DNA of 64,000 nt from Longilinea arvoryzae. Lineage in GTDB: Bacteria > Chloroflexota > Anaerolineae > Anaerolineales > Anaerolineaceae. The position numbers were made by a program, and so were the translations under genes. The notes beneath the pieces are model-generated. The model saw only the letters and a program-made list of their open reading frames with translations. It made no database searches and had not been told where the DNA came from. The stretch covers positions 3,376,724-3,440,723 of the forward strand of contig NZ_DF967972.1 in the NCBI RefSeq assembly GCF_001050235.1. Direction: 5' to 3'. Every line of letters begins with the position of its first letter. Position 1 is the stretch's first letter. This document shows, one piece after another, positions 17,493-26,537 of the stretch.

Positions 17493-19214
17493 TTGACAGA
17501 ACACACTATTCAAATCAACGACGCACCCATCGCTCAAACCTTATCGGCCGTTGAACTCCTTGCCAGGCAGATTGCGGATTATTTTAAGCAAAAGCGCCCC
17601 GCGTCCATTCCCAATCAGGTTTATGAAGCCATCAGCCAGCTTCAGACTCAGATTGCCATTTTAAATCAAAGGGTCAGCCATCTCGCGCAGGAAAAACGCC
17701 AGTTAAGCGCGTTGACGGAAGTAAGCCAGGTCGTAAATTCCTCGCTGGAACTGGATGATGTACTGCAGGTCGTCATGGATACCATCATTCGATTGACCCA
17801 GGCGGAACGCGGTTTCTTGATGTTGCGCGACGAATACGGCAATATGGTCACACGCATCGCCCGCAATTGGGAGCACGAAAGCGTCGACGCCACCGAAAAG
17901 GCCTTCAGCCGGACCGTGGTCAACCAGGTGATCGATAACGGCGCTCCTGTATTGACCACGAATGCTCAACAGGACCCGCGTTTCAGCAGCCAGGAGAGCA
18001 TCATCTCGCTCAACCTGCGCTCGATTCTATGCGTCCCCCTGCGCGTCAAGTCGGTGGTCACCGGCGTCATCTATGCCGACAACCGCATTCACAGCGGCCT
18101 TTTCTCGACTCATGACCTCGACCTGCTGGCGGCGTTTGCCAATGAGGCCGCGGTGGCGATCGAAAATGCGCGTTTGTTTGCTTCAGTGCGCGAAACGCTG
18201 GATAAAGTCACTGAACTCAAGAATTTAATGAACAACGTGTTCGATTCAATTGCCAGCGGCGTCATCACGGCCGACATGGAGGAGAAGATCCTGCTTTGCA
18301 ACCGCGCCGCGGAGCGAATTTTAGGCCTCACTTCACTCCAAATGGTCGGCCAGCCGTTGCAGAGCAGCCTAATGCCCCTATCGGCGCTCTTGGAACCCGA
18401 ATTGGAAAAAATCCGTTCCAACCAGCAGCCCATTCAGGGTCTCGAAGCCCGCCCGACCCTGCCGGAACGCGGTCAGGTGGACTTGCGCCTGAGTCTTTCA
18501 CCCCTCAATGGGGTTCAGCACCAAAGCCCGGGATTCGCCATCGTCTTCGAGGACGAAACCGAAAAGAAACGCCTTGAAGCCCAACGCCGGCTTTTCGAAC
18601 GCATGGTCTCACCGGCGGTAATTCAACAGTTGAATCCCGAAAAACTTGCCCTGGGCGGCAAACGCCAGCAAATCAGCGTATTGTTTGCCGATATTCGCGG
18701 CTTCACTTCATTCAGTGAAACCCTCCAGCCGGAACAACTGGTGAGCGTACTCAACCGGTACCTGGCGGCTGCCGCGGATGCTGTGTTGCGTGAAGAGGGC
18801 ACGGTCGACAAATTCCTGGGCGACGCGGTCATGGCCTGGTTCAATGCCCCTATCCCCCAACCGGATCATTCTTTGCGCGCCGTGCGGGCAGCCTTGAGCA
18901 TTCGCAGCGCGATCATCGCCCTGCACGCAGAACTGCCGCCCTCCAGCCAGCTCTCCTTTGGGGTCGGCATACACCGCGGGGATGCGGTTTTGGGTCTGGT
19001 GGGAAGCGAGCGCCGCCTGGATTACACCGCCATCGGCGACAGCGTAAACACCGCCCGCCGCATTCAGGAAAACGCTCTGGCGGGCCAGATCTTGATTACC
19101 CAGGATGTCTACGCCGAGGTTGCCGACGCCGTTTACGCCAAAGAGGCAACGCCCATCCTGGCCAAGGGCAAACGCGAACCCATCCAGGTGTATGAAGTCA
19201 TCGGCCTGCGTTAG
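17493..19214 (+). CDS. GAF-PAS-class III adenylate/guanylate cyclase
   Basis: 573 residues. After a helical N-terminus (1-70) come a GAF domain (about 75-225), a PAS domain (about 235-355) and a class III cyclase domain (about 385-570). Metal-binding Asp residues are seen in FADIRGFT and FLGDAVMAW; Lys in VDKFLGD and the DYTAIGD stretch point to ATP as substrate, and NTARR carries the transition-state Asn and Arg. It probably makes cAMP in response to a ligand sensed by GAF/PAS. The start is TTG, nine bases after the transglutaminase stop, with AGAGG upstream; no ATG is available near the N-terminus. Its 3' end overlaps the convergent M20 gene by 17 bases. Confidence 0.9.
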   Translation: MTEHTIQINDAPIAQTLSAVELLARQIADYFKQKRPASIPNQVYEAISQLQTQIAILNQRVSHLAQEKRQLSALTEVSQVVNSSLELDDVLQVVMDTIIRLTQAERGFLMLRDEYGNMVTRIARNWEHESVDATEKAFSRTVVNQVIDNGAPVLTTNAQQDPRFSSQESIISLNLRSILCVPLRVKSVVTGVIYADNRIHSGLFSTHDLDLLAAFANEAAVAIENARLFASVRETLDKVTELKNLMNNVFDSIASGVITADMEEKILLCNRAAERILGLTSLQMVGQPLQSSLMPLSALLEPELEKIRSNQQPIQGLEARPTLPERGQVDLRLSLSPLNGVQHQSPGFAIVFEDETEKKRLEAQRRLFERMVSPAVIQQLNPEKLALGGKRQQISVLFADIRGFTSFSETLQPEQLVSVLNRYLAAAADAVLREEGTVDKFLGDAVMAWFNAPIPQPDHSLRAVRAALSIRSAIIALHAELPPSSQLSFGVGIHRGDAVLGLVGSERRLDYTAIGDSVNTARRIQENALAGQILITQDVYAEVADAVYAKEATPILAKGKREPIQVYEVIGLR

Positions 19215-20445
19215 GCCTTTTCTCGGGATCCGTCACCCAGATCCATTGCAAAAGCTGCAAGACCTGCCTGAAGCCGTTGCGAAGGGGCTCGGTTAGAATA
19301 TACTCTTCCTGGGTATGCGCCTTGGCGCCCTGCGTCAGCCCAATGCAGATCGCCGGCAAACCGCGGCTGAGGGGGATGTTGGCATCCGTCGAGCCAACCT
19401 CCAATTTAGGCACCACCCCCAGATCTTCGATTACACATCGAGCGATCTCCACCAGGGGATGTTTCGTGGAAATTTCACCCGCGTCGCGTTTCCCAATCGA
19501 TTCGACGCGCACCTGCACATTGGTTTGTTGAAAATTACCTGCCAAAGTGATCACCTGGGTTTCAATGAAACCCAGCGTCTGGCTGCTCACCGATCGTAGG
19601 TCGAGATCGATGGAAGCGTGGCTGGCGATCGAATTGACGGTCGTCCCGCCGCTGATCACGCCGATATTCAGGCTGGTGCGCGGCGATGACGGCAACGATA
19701 AATCGGCCAGACGCGCGACAAGCCGTCCCATTTCGTGGATCGCCGACGGCTGCCCATAATTACTCCACGAATGCCCACCGGGAGTATCGATCTGGATTCG
19801 ATACCGGCTGACGCCCAATCCACGCGTATAGATATTGCCCAGACCCATTCCCTCAAGAATGAGGTATGCCAGCGGCCGGTCTCCAAATTCGTCCACCAGG
19901 GCGCGCATGCCCCGCAAATTTCCAAGCCCCTCTTCACAAACATTGGCCGCCAGCCAGACATCGCCGGTCAGGGTTCGTCCGGCTTTCTTGAGCCAGTTCA
20001 CAGTCGAAATCAGCGCGGCCAATGAGAGGGAATTATCCCCAATTCCCGGACCGACGATCCAATCTTCCATCCGTTTCAGGGGCAATTCAGGCTGGCGCGC
20101 AAAGACGGTATCCAGATGCGCGCTGAGGACGACCGGTTTGCGGCCCGGGTTTTCCCCGGGAAGGCGTGCCAACGCATTGCCGGCAGCGTCCAGGTGAACC
20201 TCGCTCAGACCAAGCCGCCTAAACTGTTCCAACATGAACGCGGCGCGTTCGCCTTCGTCGAAAGTAGGGGATTGAACCTGCTGGATTTGGCAGGCCAGGT
20301 CCAGCAAGGCGGTGAGTTCTTTGTTGGAAACGGTTGTATCCGGGATTGGGCCTGTGAATTTGTATCCTCCCGGTTGGATTTGAGAATTCGACTCGAGAAA
20401 ACGCACGCATCGTTCCAGGGCCTGCCAGCGAACCGATTCCATCAT
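19198..20445 (-). CDS. M20-family metallopeptidase (peptidase T-like)
   Basis: 415 residues. The zinc site is visible: HLDT in LSAHLDTV, Asp in GIGDNS, the catalytic Glu pair in NVCEEGLG, Asp in GSTDANIP and a terminal His in KAHTQEE. The insert around GGHSWSNYG is the dimerisation/lid domain. The family hydrolyses di- or tripeptides or acylated amino acids; the substrate is not evident. The ATG overlaps the PfkB stop (ATGATG), so the two are coupled. Its end overlaps the cyclase gene convergently by 17 bases, and no terminator fits between them. Confidence 0.87.
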   Translation of the reverse strand: MMESVRWQALERCVRFLESNSQIQPGGYKFTGPIPDTTVSNKELTALLDLACQIQQVQSPTFDEGERAAFMLEQFRRLGLSEVHLDAAGNALARLPGENPGRKPVVLSAHLDTVFARQPELPLKRMEDWIVGPGIGDNSLSLAALISTVNWLKKAGRTLTGDVWLAANVCEEGLGNLRGMRALVDEFGDRPLAYLILEGMGLGNIYTRGLGVSRYRIQIDTPGGHSWSNYGQPSAIHEMGRLVARLADLSLPSSPRTSLNIGVISGGTTVNSIASHASIDLDLRSVSSQTLGFIETQVITLAGNFQQTNVQVRVESIGKRDAGEISTKHPLVEIARCVIEDLGVVPKLEVGSTDANIPLSRGLPAICIGLTQGAKAHTQEEYILTEPLRNGFRQVLQLLQWIWVTDPEKRPNAGR

Positions 20446-21458
20446 CTTCTCCGCACCATGCTCCGTAAAGATTCCAACCGCGCCTGGGGCAAACCGGGCA
20501 TCGTTCCCAGGGCATATAGCGGGCCGCTGCCTTCCATGACCAGTGAAGCCGAAACGCCTCCGCGCAGCGCCGCTTCGAGCGGATCATAGGTCTCGCGCAG
20601 GGTCGCCAAAAAGCCGCCACAAAAGGCGTCTCCCGCGCCGGTTGGATCGATCATTCGCGCCGGATAGGCCGGGACGATCCAGCCGGCGTGGCCGTTCGAA
20701 TCGTACAGATATTGGCCGCGCGCGCCCCGTTTGACCACCACGAACTCACAGCCGTAGCTGGCGATGGTTTCGGCCATCTCCCATGGGTCCGTGCTGCGCC
20801 CTTGAAACAGGGATGCCAGTTTTGTTTCGGAACAGATAAAAGCCGAAAGCCCCTTGACCAGGGCGGGAATATCATCCCAGTAAATCGGATTCATATACCC
20901 TGCGCCGGGATCCAGTGTAATGGTCGTGATCTGGCCGTGCCGCAGCGCAGGCGGAATCAGGTTGTGGGATATGAAATCCATCGGGCACAGGTGCGCAGCC
21001 GTGGCGTCCAGAAAATCCTGCAAAATATCCGTCATCCGCAGGCTCAGCTTTCCGGGTTGGGTGCGGCTATCGAGCGGATTGGTCGGGTTGGTATAACCCA
21101 ACAATGACTTGGGGAAGGGTTCGCCCAGACGGGCGAAATGGGAAACCGGATTATCGCGCTGGCAGGTACTCTCATCCAGATAGGCGTAGAAAGCGCGCAC
21201 GTCCACTGCTTCGGGCAAGACACGTACCCCGCGATGATCCAGTTTATACGGGTCGAACAGAGAAAGCCAATCCTGCGGGTAATCCTCTCCCACGCGCCCA
21301 ACCAATCCACAGCTATCCCCCCACAAGGCCAATCCGGCGGCAGCGTAATACAGGCTGCCGCCCGGGATGTCGATCTGGGGTTTTCCTTCCAGAGGCAGAA
21401 TGGTGTCGCGGGTAAGCTGACCAAACAACAGGTAACGTAAGAGGGGAACGCTTTCCAT
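20442..21458 (-). CDS. PfkB-family carbohydrate kinase
   Basis: 338 residues. The second PfkB signature DPTGAGDAFCGGF is intact, including the catalytic Asp, and the N-terminal GGSLYYAA matches the sugar-binding GG motif. It phosphorylates a sugar or nucleoside with ATP; the exact substrate cannot be assigned. It is translationally coupled to the following M20 peptidase gene, an unusual partner. A GGAG lies upstream of the ATG. Confidence 0.85.
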   Translation of the reverse strand: MESVPLLRYLLFGQLTRDTILPLEGKPQIDIPGGSLYYAAAGLALWGDSCGLVGRVGEDYPQDWLSLFDPYKLDHRGVRVLPEAVDVRAFYAYLDESTCQRDNPVSHFARLGEPFPKSLLGYTNPTNPLDSRTQPGKLSLRMTDILQDFLDATAAHLCPMDFISHNLIPPALRHGQITTITLDPGAGYMNPIYWDDIPALVKGLSAFICSETKLASLFQGRSTDPWEMAETIASYGCEFVVVKRGARGQYLYDSNGHAGWIVPAYPARMIDPTGAGDAFCGGFLATLRETYDPLEAALRGGVSASLVMEGSGPLYALGTMPGLPQARLESLRSMVRRR

Positions 21459-21489
21459 AAAAACAGGATCTCCAAGAATAGATGGTTAG

Positions 21490-21495
21490 ATTATA
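21490..21495 (-). promoter_or_regulatory. -10 element of the PfkB-M20 unit
   Basis: Consensus TATAAT on the minus strand, 31 bases before the PfkB ATG. No good -35 is seen; the upstream small gene's terminator is immediately next to it. Confidence 0.45.
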
Positions 21496-21518
21496 TCGAG
21501 AAATTCGCCAGTATAGAT

Positions 21519-21550
21519 CAAAAAACCCCTCACATTGATTTGCGAAGGGT
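21519..21550 (-). terminator. Terminator of the small membrane protein gene
   Basis: On the minus strand a ten-pair stem with two G-U pairs (21525-21550), loop AATCAA, followed by a run of six T. Confidence 0.7.
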
Positions 21551-21574
21551 CAAAAAAAGGCAAACGCAGGCCAT

Positions 21575-21778
21575 TTACCGGTTGATCAAATCGGTCAGCA
21601 GACGAAGGACTCCCAGAAGGCTTAGTCCGACTTTCACGCCATCCCCGGCCGTCAATTGCGGTTGGGTTTGAGTTTGCTCGCTCCGCTGCACGAGGATGAG
21701 TCCGGCAACGATGCCCAATAAAGCGCCAATCCCAACGCTAATCAACAAGGTCTTCTTCTTCCAACTTGTGTTTTCCAT
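21575..21778 (-). CDS. Small membrane protein of unknown function
   Basis: 67 residues: a basic start (WKKK), one glycine-containing transmembrane helix (LLISVGIGALLGIVAGLIL) and a second weakly hydrophobic segment near the C-terminus. I do not recognise a family beyond a resemblance in layout to YtxH-like proteins. GAGGTG precedes the ATG at 21778. It lies 15 bases downstream of the other membrane protein gene on the same strand, so the two likely form an operon ended by the adjacent terminator. Confidence 0.65.
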   Translation of the reverse strand: MENTSWKKKTLLISVGIGALLGIVAGLILVQRSEQTQTQPQLTAGDGVKVGLSLLGVLRLLTDLINR

Positions 21779-21793
21779 ACCCACCTCTACAGT

Positions 21794-22237
21794 CTATTGG
21801 GGATTTCGACGCTGAAACAGGCGATCGAAAAACGCCTTCCAGCTCGCCGACCAGGAGTTTACGGTGTAGATGGGCCTGACCGATTGGTCGGCCGCGCGCC
21901 TGACGCCGCTTTCGATCCGCGAGAAAACAGCCTGAACTTTGCGATCCAGATCCGGCAACCCGTGATAAGCACGTCCGGTGAGGTAAATCATCAAACCCAG
22001 CAGCAGAAATGAGAGACCGCCCACCAGGCACAACGGCAGGATCAACCAAATCGCGGAGATATCGGCATATTTCGTGAGCGAAGCCCCCGGTGATCCTGCG
22101 GCGACTGCGGCCCAAACCGCCCCACCCAGCACCACTGTGACGGCCAGCCCCAACGGCAGCCAGATTTGCAGAAATCGCTGACGCCTGTGCTGGCTTTGGG
22201 CGCGAACCGAGTGGTTTACGACCGGTTTGAACTCCAT
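21794..22237 (-). CDS. Two-helix membrane protein of unknown function
   Basis: 147 residues. Two membrane segments (about 27-47 and 63-87) separated by a short loop, then a charged cytosolic C-terminal half (GLPDLDRKVQAVFSRIESG). No catalytic motif is visible and I do not recognise the family. A TGC-TACAAT element ends six bases before the ATG and there is no ribosome-binding site. Confidence 0.65.
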   Translation of the reverse strand: MEFKPVVNHSVRAQSQHRRQRFLQIWLPLGLAVTVVLGGAVWAAVAAGSPGASLTKYADISAIWLILPLCLVGGLSFLLLGLMIYLTGRAYHGLPDLDRKVQAVFSRIESGVRRAADQSVRPIYTVNSWSASWKAFFDRLFQRRNPQ

Positions 22238-22243
22238 GGGATT

Positions 22244-22252
22244 ATTGTAGCA
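22244..22252 (-). promoter_or_regulatory. Extended -10 with leaderless spacing
   Basis: On the minus strand TGCTACAAT ends exactly six bases before the ATG of the downstream gene; the -35 is weak, as expected for an extended -10. Confidence 0.5.
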
Positions 22253-22304
22253 TGAAATCCGGCATCATAAATTTGGCAATTTTCAGGATCTCTTCCGGAT
22301 CCAT

Positions 22305-22348
22305 AAAAAATGCCGAACGCGTTTTTCGATCGATCCACGCGTTCGGCA
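22305..22348 (-). terminator. Terminator of malic enzyme gene
   Basis: An 11-bp perfect stem (22311-22321 with 22338-22348) followed on the minus strand by six T. It lies downstream of the malic enzyme stop. Confidence 0.85.
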
Positions 22349-22399
22349 ATCGGAAAGGATCCTCTCGTTTGAGACGGTTACCGTAATCCAGGTCTGGGC

Positions 22400-23680
22400 T
22401 TAATGGGAACAGGCCCGATCAGCGAGCTGGCGGCAATATTGATCCAGATCGACCGGACGACGGGCAACCCCACTTTCCATGGCCGCGCGAGCAACTGCGC
22501 CGGCTTCCCACGGACACACCCGCTTATCGAGGGGTTTGGGCACCAGATAGTCGCGCCCGTATTCCAGATGATCGATATCGTAAGCCTTCAGCACATCCGC
22601 CGGGACAGGTTCGTGGGCCAGTTGCGCCAGCGCCTGCGAGGCGGCCACCTTCATGGCATCGTTGATTTTTCGAGCCCGCACATCCAGAGCGCCGCGGAAA
22701 ATAAACGGGAAACCCAGCACGTTGTTGATCTGGTTGGGATAATCCGAGCGGCCGGTCGCAACGATGGCGTCCGGACGAGTCGCCACAGCCAGATCATAGG
22801 CAATCTCAGGATCAGGATTGGCCATGGCAAAGATAACGGGATCTTTGCGCATGCGGCTCAGCATCTCAGGCTTGACGATGTTGGCAGCCGACAGGCCGAT
22901 GAAGACATCCGCGCCTTCCATAACCTCAGCCAGCGTACCCGGCTGCTGGCCCTTGGCATAGATTTCCTTCTGCGGGAACATTTCTTTCTGGCGGCCTTCG
23001 TACACCAATCCGGCGATGTCGCACATCCAGATGTTGGCCAGCGGCACGCCTAGTTTGACGAGTTGGTTCGCGCAGGCGATCGCGGCCGCGCCGGCGCCTG
23101 AAAACACCACTTTGATTTCATGGATGCGCCGCTGGGTGACCTCGAGCGCGTTGATCAGCGCTGCGCCCAGGATGATGGCCGTGCCGTGCTGGTCGTCGTG
23201 AAATACCGGAATGTCCAGCATTTCCTGCAGGCGGGTTTCAACGGCAAAGCACTCCGGCGAGCGAATGTCTTCCAGGTTGATGCCCCCGAAGGAGGGCGCA
23301 ATCGCGGATACCACACTGATCAGCCTCTCAGGATCTTCCGTGGCGACCTCAATGTCGAAAACGTCGATATCCGCGAACTTCTTGAACAATACCCCTTTGC
23401 CTTCCATGACCGGTTTCGAAGCCAGTGCTCCGCGATTTCCCAGCCCCAGAATGGCGGTGCCGTTCGAGATGACCGCCACAAGATTCCCCTTGTTGGTGTA
23501 TTCGTACGCCAGTTCAGGGTCTTTTTCGATTTCCAATACCGGCGCAGCAACCCCGGGCGTATAAGCCAGTGAAAGGTCACGCTGCGTTTCAAGTGGTTTG
23601 GTGGGAATGACGCTCAATTTCCCCGGATGGCCGTTCAGATGATGATATTCCAATGCTTCTTCACGGGTGACGTGGTTCAT
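22400..23680 (-). CDS. NAD(P)-dependent malic enzyme
   Basis: 426 residues. N-terminal malic domain with [19 protein letters not shown] and the metal site in [12 protein letters not shown]-binding domain with FSGAGAAA and ANPDPEI. It decarboxylates malate to pyruvate, producing NAD(P)H. The length and [11 protein letters not shown] start match the short bacterial form without the C-terminal phosphotransacetylase domain. An in-frame ATG at 23779 would add 33 basic residues not seen in the family; the ATG at 23680 with GAGG nine bases upstream is preferred. Confidence 0.93.
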   Translation of the reverse strand: MNHVTREEALEYHHLNGHPGKLSVIPTKPLETQRDLSLAYTPGVAAPVLEIEKDPELAYEYTNKGNLVAVISNGTAILGLGNRGALASKPVMEGKGVLFKKFADIDVFDIEVATEDPERLISVVSAIAPSFGGINLEDIRSPECFAVETRLQEMLDIPVFHDDQHGTAIILGAALINALEVTQRRIHEIKVVFSGAGAAAIACANQLVKLGVPLANIWMCDIAGLVYEGRQKEMFPQKEIYAKGQQPGTLAEVMEGADVFIGLSAANIVKPEMLSRMRKDPVIFAMANPDPEIAYDLAVATRPDAIVATGRSDYPNQINNVLGFPFIFRGALDVRARKINDAMKVAASQALAQLAHEPVPADVLKAYDIDHLEYGRDYLVPKPLDKRVCPWEAGAVARAAMESGVARRPVDLDQYCRQLADRACSH

Positions 23681-24272
23681 ACCATTTGCCTCGAATTTTC
23701 GAAATTCCTCAAGATAACTCCATTTTACCCGTATCCGCTTGCGCCGATAATCCTGTCTGTCATAATTTATGTAATTCATCCTTTTTCATCTTGACATCCT
23801 GCGTGATATTGAGTAGACAAGCCCGTTGGGATATACGCAAAACTATTTTTCAGGTATAATATATTAACATTGCTTTAGGATTCTTCTGAACCGCACCTTC
23901 CTATTTTCGTTTGGAAGGGTTTGGGCCAGAAAATTGACTTTTGAAACTGTTGGGGTTTTCTCTCGAAACGAGAGTTAAGTTCTTGAAATGGGTAGTGGAT
24001 ACGCTTTCATCGAAGTCATCATGCCAGTACATCGGATTCTCCAGAATCCCCTTAATCCTGGAAGAAAACCTGGCATTGCCGCTGGAAAAAGATGTGTCGA
24101 ACTTTTTTCAGTCATTATCATCGGCGCCCCACCTGCCCTTCCATAGACCTGCCGAATCGACCGCGACGCATTTTCAAACTGCAGTCCGCATCGATCGAAG
24201 CGGGTAACCCAGCAATTCTCAAGCGTTTTTCATGGCCTTGCCTGACCAGGCGATGCATGGCTGTGAGCTTGC
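23681..24272. other. Long intergenic region between malic enzyme and recX
   Basis: About 590 bases without a convincing gene. On the plus strand TTGACA (23790) and a consensus TATAAT (23855-23860) suggest a promoter, giving recX a leader of about 400 bases. Two small hairpins are seen: CCTTCC/GGAAGG (around 23896-23919) and CTCTCG-AAA-CGAGAG (23961-23975). A TTG-initiated 88-codon frame at 23941-24207 has no ribosome-binding site and no family resemblance. I do not recognise a known structured RNA here. Confidence 0.4.
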
Positions 24273-24926
24273 ATGGATCACAAAATTACTGCGCTCAAGG
24301 CACAAAAGCGTAACCCAAACCGGATCAATGTCTATCTGGATGGCGAGTTCGCTTTCGGCCTGGCGCGCATTGTGGCGGCCTGGTTGCAGATTGGCCAGTC
24401 AATCAACGATGAAAAGATCCTGACCCTCCAGTCACAAGACACCATCGAGGTGGCTTACCAGAAAGCGCTACACTTTCTCAGCTACCGGCAGCGCAGCGAA
24501 GACGAAATTCGCCGAAAGATGCAGACCGCCGGATTTGACGAGGAAATCGCCAATATTGTCCTGGGAAGATTGCGTGAAACGGGTATGGTGTCTGATTCCG
24601 CCTTTGCCCGTGGCTGGGTGGAAAATCGGGCGGCCTCCCGCCCGCGCAGCCGGCGTGCGCTCGCCATCGAGCTTCGCCGGAAGGGAATTTCAGAAGAAGA
24701 CATTAGCAACGCTCTGGCTGAGACTGATGATGAATCCGATCTTGCCTACCGGGCTGGCGTGCGATATGCAAACCGCTTATCGCAGGCCGATTGGGATACG
24801 TTTCGCGAGAGACTAACGGCCTTTTTAGGACGGCGCGGTTTTTCTTACGGAACCATTGTCCCCCAGGTTAGAAAGATTTGGGTCGAAATTCACAGTCGTC
24901 AGAGCGATCAACCAGACTCTGATTGA
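24273..24926 (+). CDS. recX: Recombination regulator RecX
   Basis: 217 residues, helical throughout, with the RecX three-helix repeats: ALHFLSYRQRSEDEIRRKM, the GMVSDSAFARGWVENR block and the RRALAIELRRKGI block. RecX binds RecA filaments and limits or modulates their activity. recA is not adjacent. No Shine-Dalgarno precedes the ATG. It ends 17 bases before rny, with which it is probably co-transcribed. Confidence 0.9.
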   Translation: MDHKITALKAQKRNPNRINVYLDGEFAFGLARIVAAWLQIGQSINDEKILTLQSQDTIEVAYQKALHFLSYRQRSEDEIRRKMQTAGFDEEIANIVLGRLRETGMVSDSAFARGWVENRAASRPRSRRALAIELRRKGISEEDISNALAETDDESDLAYRAGVRYANRLSQADWDTFRERLTAFLGRRGFSYGTIVPQVRKIWVEIHSRQSDQPDSD

Positions 24927-24943
24927 AGAGGAATTGGATAAGT

Positions 24944-26473
24944 ATGGATAGCTGGCTTTGGATCATCATCATTTTGGTCGTCATCATCCTGGCGGCTGTG
25001 GTAGTTGTCTTTGCCACGCGCTCATTGAACGACCGGTTTAAGCGAGATTTGCAGGCTCGCGCCGATAATGTACTCAACCAGGCCACCGAGAAATCTCGGC
25101 TGACCGAGATCGAGGCCCGGGATAAAGCCCTCAAGATTTTGCAGGATGCAGAAGCCGAAACAGTCCGCCGCAGGACAGAATTGGCCCGGGAAGAAGAGCG
25201 CCTGCAAAAAAGGCGTTCTGAAATCGACAGCCGGGCGGACCGGATGGAACAGAAAGAACAGACTCTTAACAAACGCCAGAGCGCTCTCGACAAGCGCGCC
25301 AACGAGGTCGAGAAGATGGCCTCGCAGCAGACTGAAGAACTCCAACGCGTGGCTCAAATGACCACCGATGAGGCTCGCGCCGAATTGCTCGCCGGCGCTG
25401 AAAAAGAGGCCCGCGGAGACATGGCGCGTATCATTCGCCAGATCGAAGCCGAAGCCCGCGCGGAAGGCGATAAGCGCGCCCGCGACCTGATCGCTGAAGC
25501 CATTCAGCGCGTCGCCTCTGATCACGTCGCCAGTGTCACCACCTCGGTCGTCATCCTGCCGAACGAAGAAATGAAGGGGCGCATCGTCGGCCGAAACGGG
25601 CGCAATATCCGCGCCTTCGAACAGGCGGCCGGCGTGGATGTCATCGTGGATGACACCCCCGAAGCCGTAACCATCTCGTGCTTCGATCCCATCCGCCGTG
25701 AAGTTGCCCGCCGCTCCTTGGATCGTCTGATTCAGGACGGCCGCATTCACCCGGCTCACATCGAAAAGATCCTCAACGAGGAACAAAAAGAAGTCGACCG
25801 CGCTGTGGTGGAAGCCGGTGAACAGGCGGCTTTCGACGCCGGCGTGGCAGGTTTGCATCCTGAGGTCTTAAAGATGCTCGGCCGCCTGCGTTATCGCACC
25901 TCCTACGGTCAAAACCAGCTTGAACACGCAGTGGAAGTCTCCAAACTGTCCGCGGTTCTGGCTGCAGAACTGGGCGCGAACGTCGACATTGCCAAGGCTT
26001 CCGGCCTGCTGCACGATCTGGGCAAAGCCATGGATCACAATACCGAGGGCACGCACGCCATGATCGGGGCTGAATTTGCCAAACGCTACGGTGTGAACCC
26101 CAAGGTCGTCAACGCCATTGCCGCCCACCACCACGAAGTCGAGCAGGAAACGGTCGAAGCGGTCATCGCCGAAGCTGCCGACGCCATCTCCGGTGCGCGC
26201 CCCGGCGCCCGCCGTGAAGACCTGGAGCAGTACATCAAGCGTCTGCGCAGCCTGGAGGAAATCGCGAATTCCTTCAAAGGTGTGCAGCAGAGCTACGCCA
26301 TCCAGGCCGGCCGCGAAGTGCGCATCATCGTGCGGCCGGAAGATATCGACGACCTTTCCGCCACCCGCCTGGCGCGGGATGTGGCCAAGAAGATCGAAGA
26401 AACCATGCAGTATCCCGGCCAGATCAAGGTCACGGTCATCCGTGAAACCCGCGCCGTGGAATTTGCCCGCTAA
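24944..26473 (+). CDS. rny: Ribonuclease Y
   Basis: 509 residues in the normal RNase Y layout: N-terminal membrane anchor (about 4-24), long coiled coil (about 25-190), a KH domain with GRIVGRNGRNIR, and an HD domain with LLHDLGKAMDH. RNase Y is a membrane-bound endoribonuclease starting bulk mRNA decay. The chosen ATG follows GAGG by 12 bases; an in-frame TTG at 24923 overlapping the recX stop is an alternative. A 13-bp terminator follows. Confidence 0.96.
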   Translation: MDSWLWIIIILVVIILAAVVVVFATRSLNDRFKRDLQARADNVLNQATEKSRLTEIEARDKALKILQDAEAETVRRRTELAREEERLQKRRSEIDSRADRMEQKEQTLNKRQSALDKRANEVEKMASQQTEELQRVAQMTTDEARAELLAGAEKEARGDMARIIRQIEAEARAEGDKRARDLIAEAIQRVASDHVASVTTSVVILPNEEMKGRIVGRNGRNIRAFEQAAGVDVIVDDTPEAVTISCFDPIRREVARRSLDRLIQDGRIHPAHIEKILNEEQKEVDRAVVEAGEQAAFDAGVAGLHPEVLKMLGRLRYRTSYGQNQLEHAVEVSKLSAVLAAELGANVDIAKASGLLHDLGKAMDHNTEGTHAMIGAEFAKRYGVNPKVVNAIAAHHHEVEQETVEAVIAEAADAISGARPGARREDLEQYIKRLRSLEEIANSFKGVQQSYAIQAGREVRIIVRPEDIDDLSATRLARDVAKKIEETMQYPGQIKVTVIRETRAVEFAR

Positions 26474-26488
26474 ACCCTCGATTAACTC

Positions 26489-26526
26489 AAACAGCGGAGA
26501 GCTAACCTCTCCGCTGTTTATTTTTA
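26489..26526. terminator. Terminator between rny and M29 aminopeptidase
   Basis: A perfect 13-bp stem (26489-26501 with 26507-26519), loop of five, followed by ATTTTTAA on the plus strand; the genes converge. Confidence 0.85.
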
Positions 26527-26537
26527 AGGGGGATTGA

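Noticed and set aside
23941..24207. 88-codon frame before recX
   Set aside because: TTG start, no ribosome-binding site, no recognisable fold; left as intergenic.
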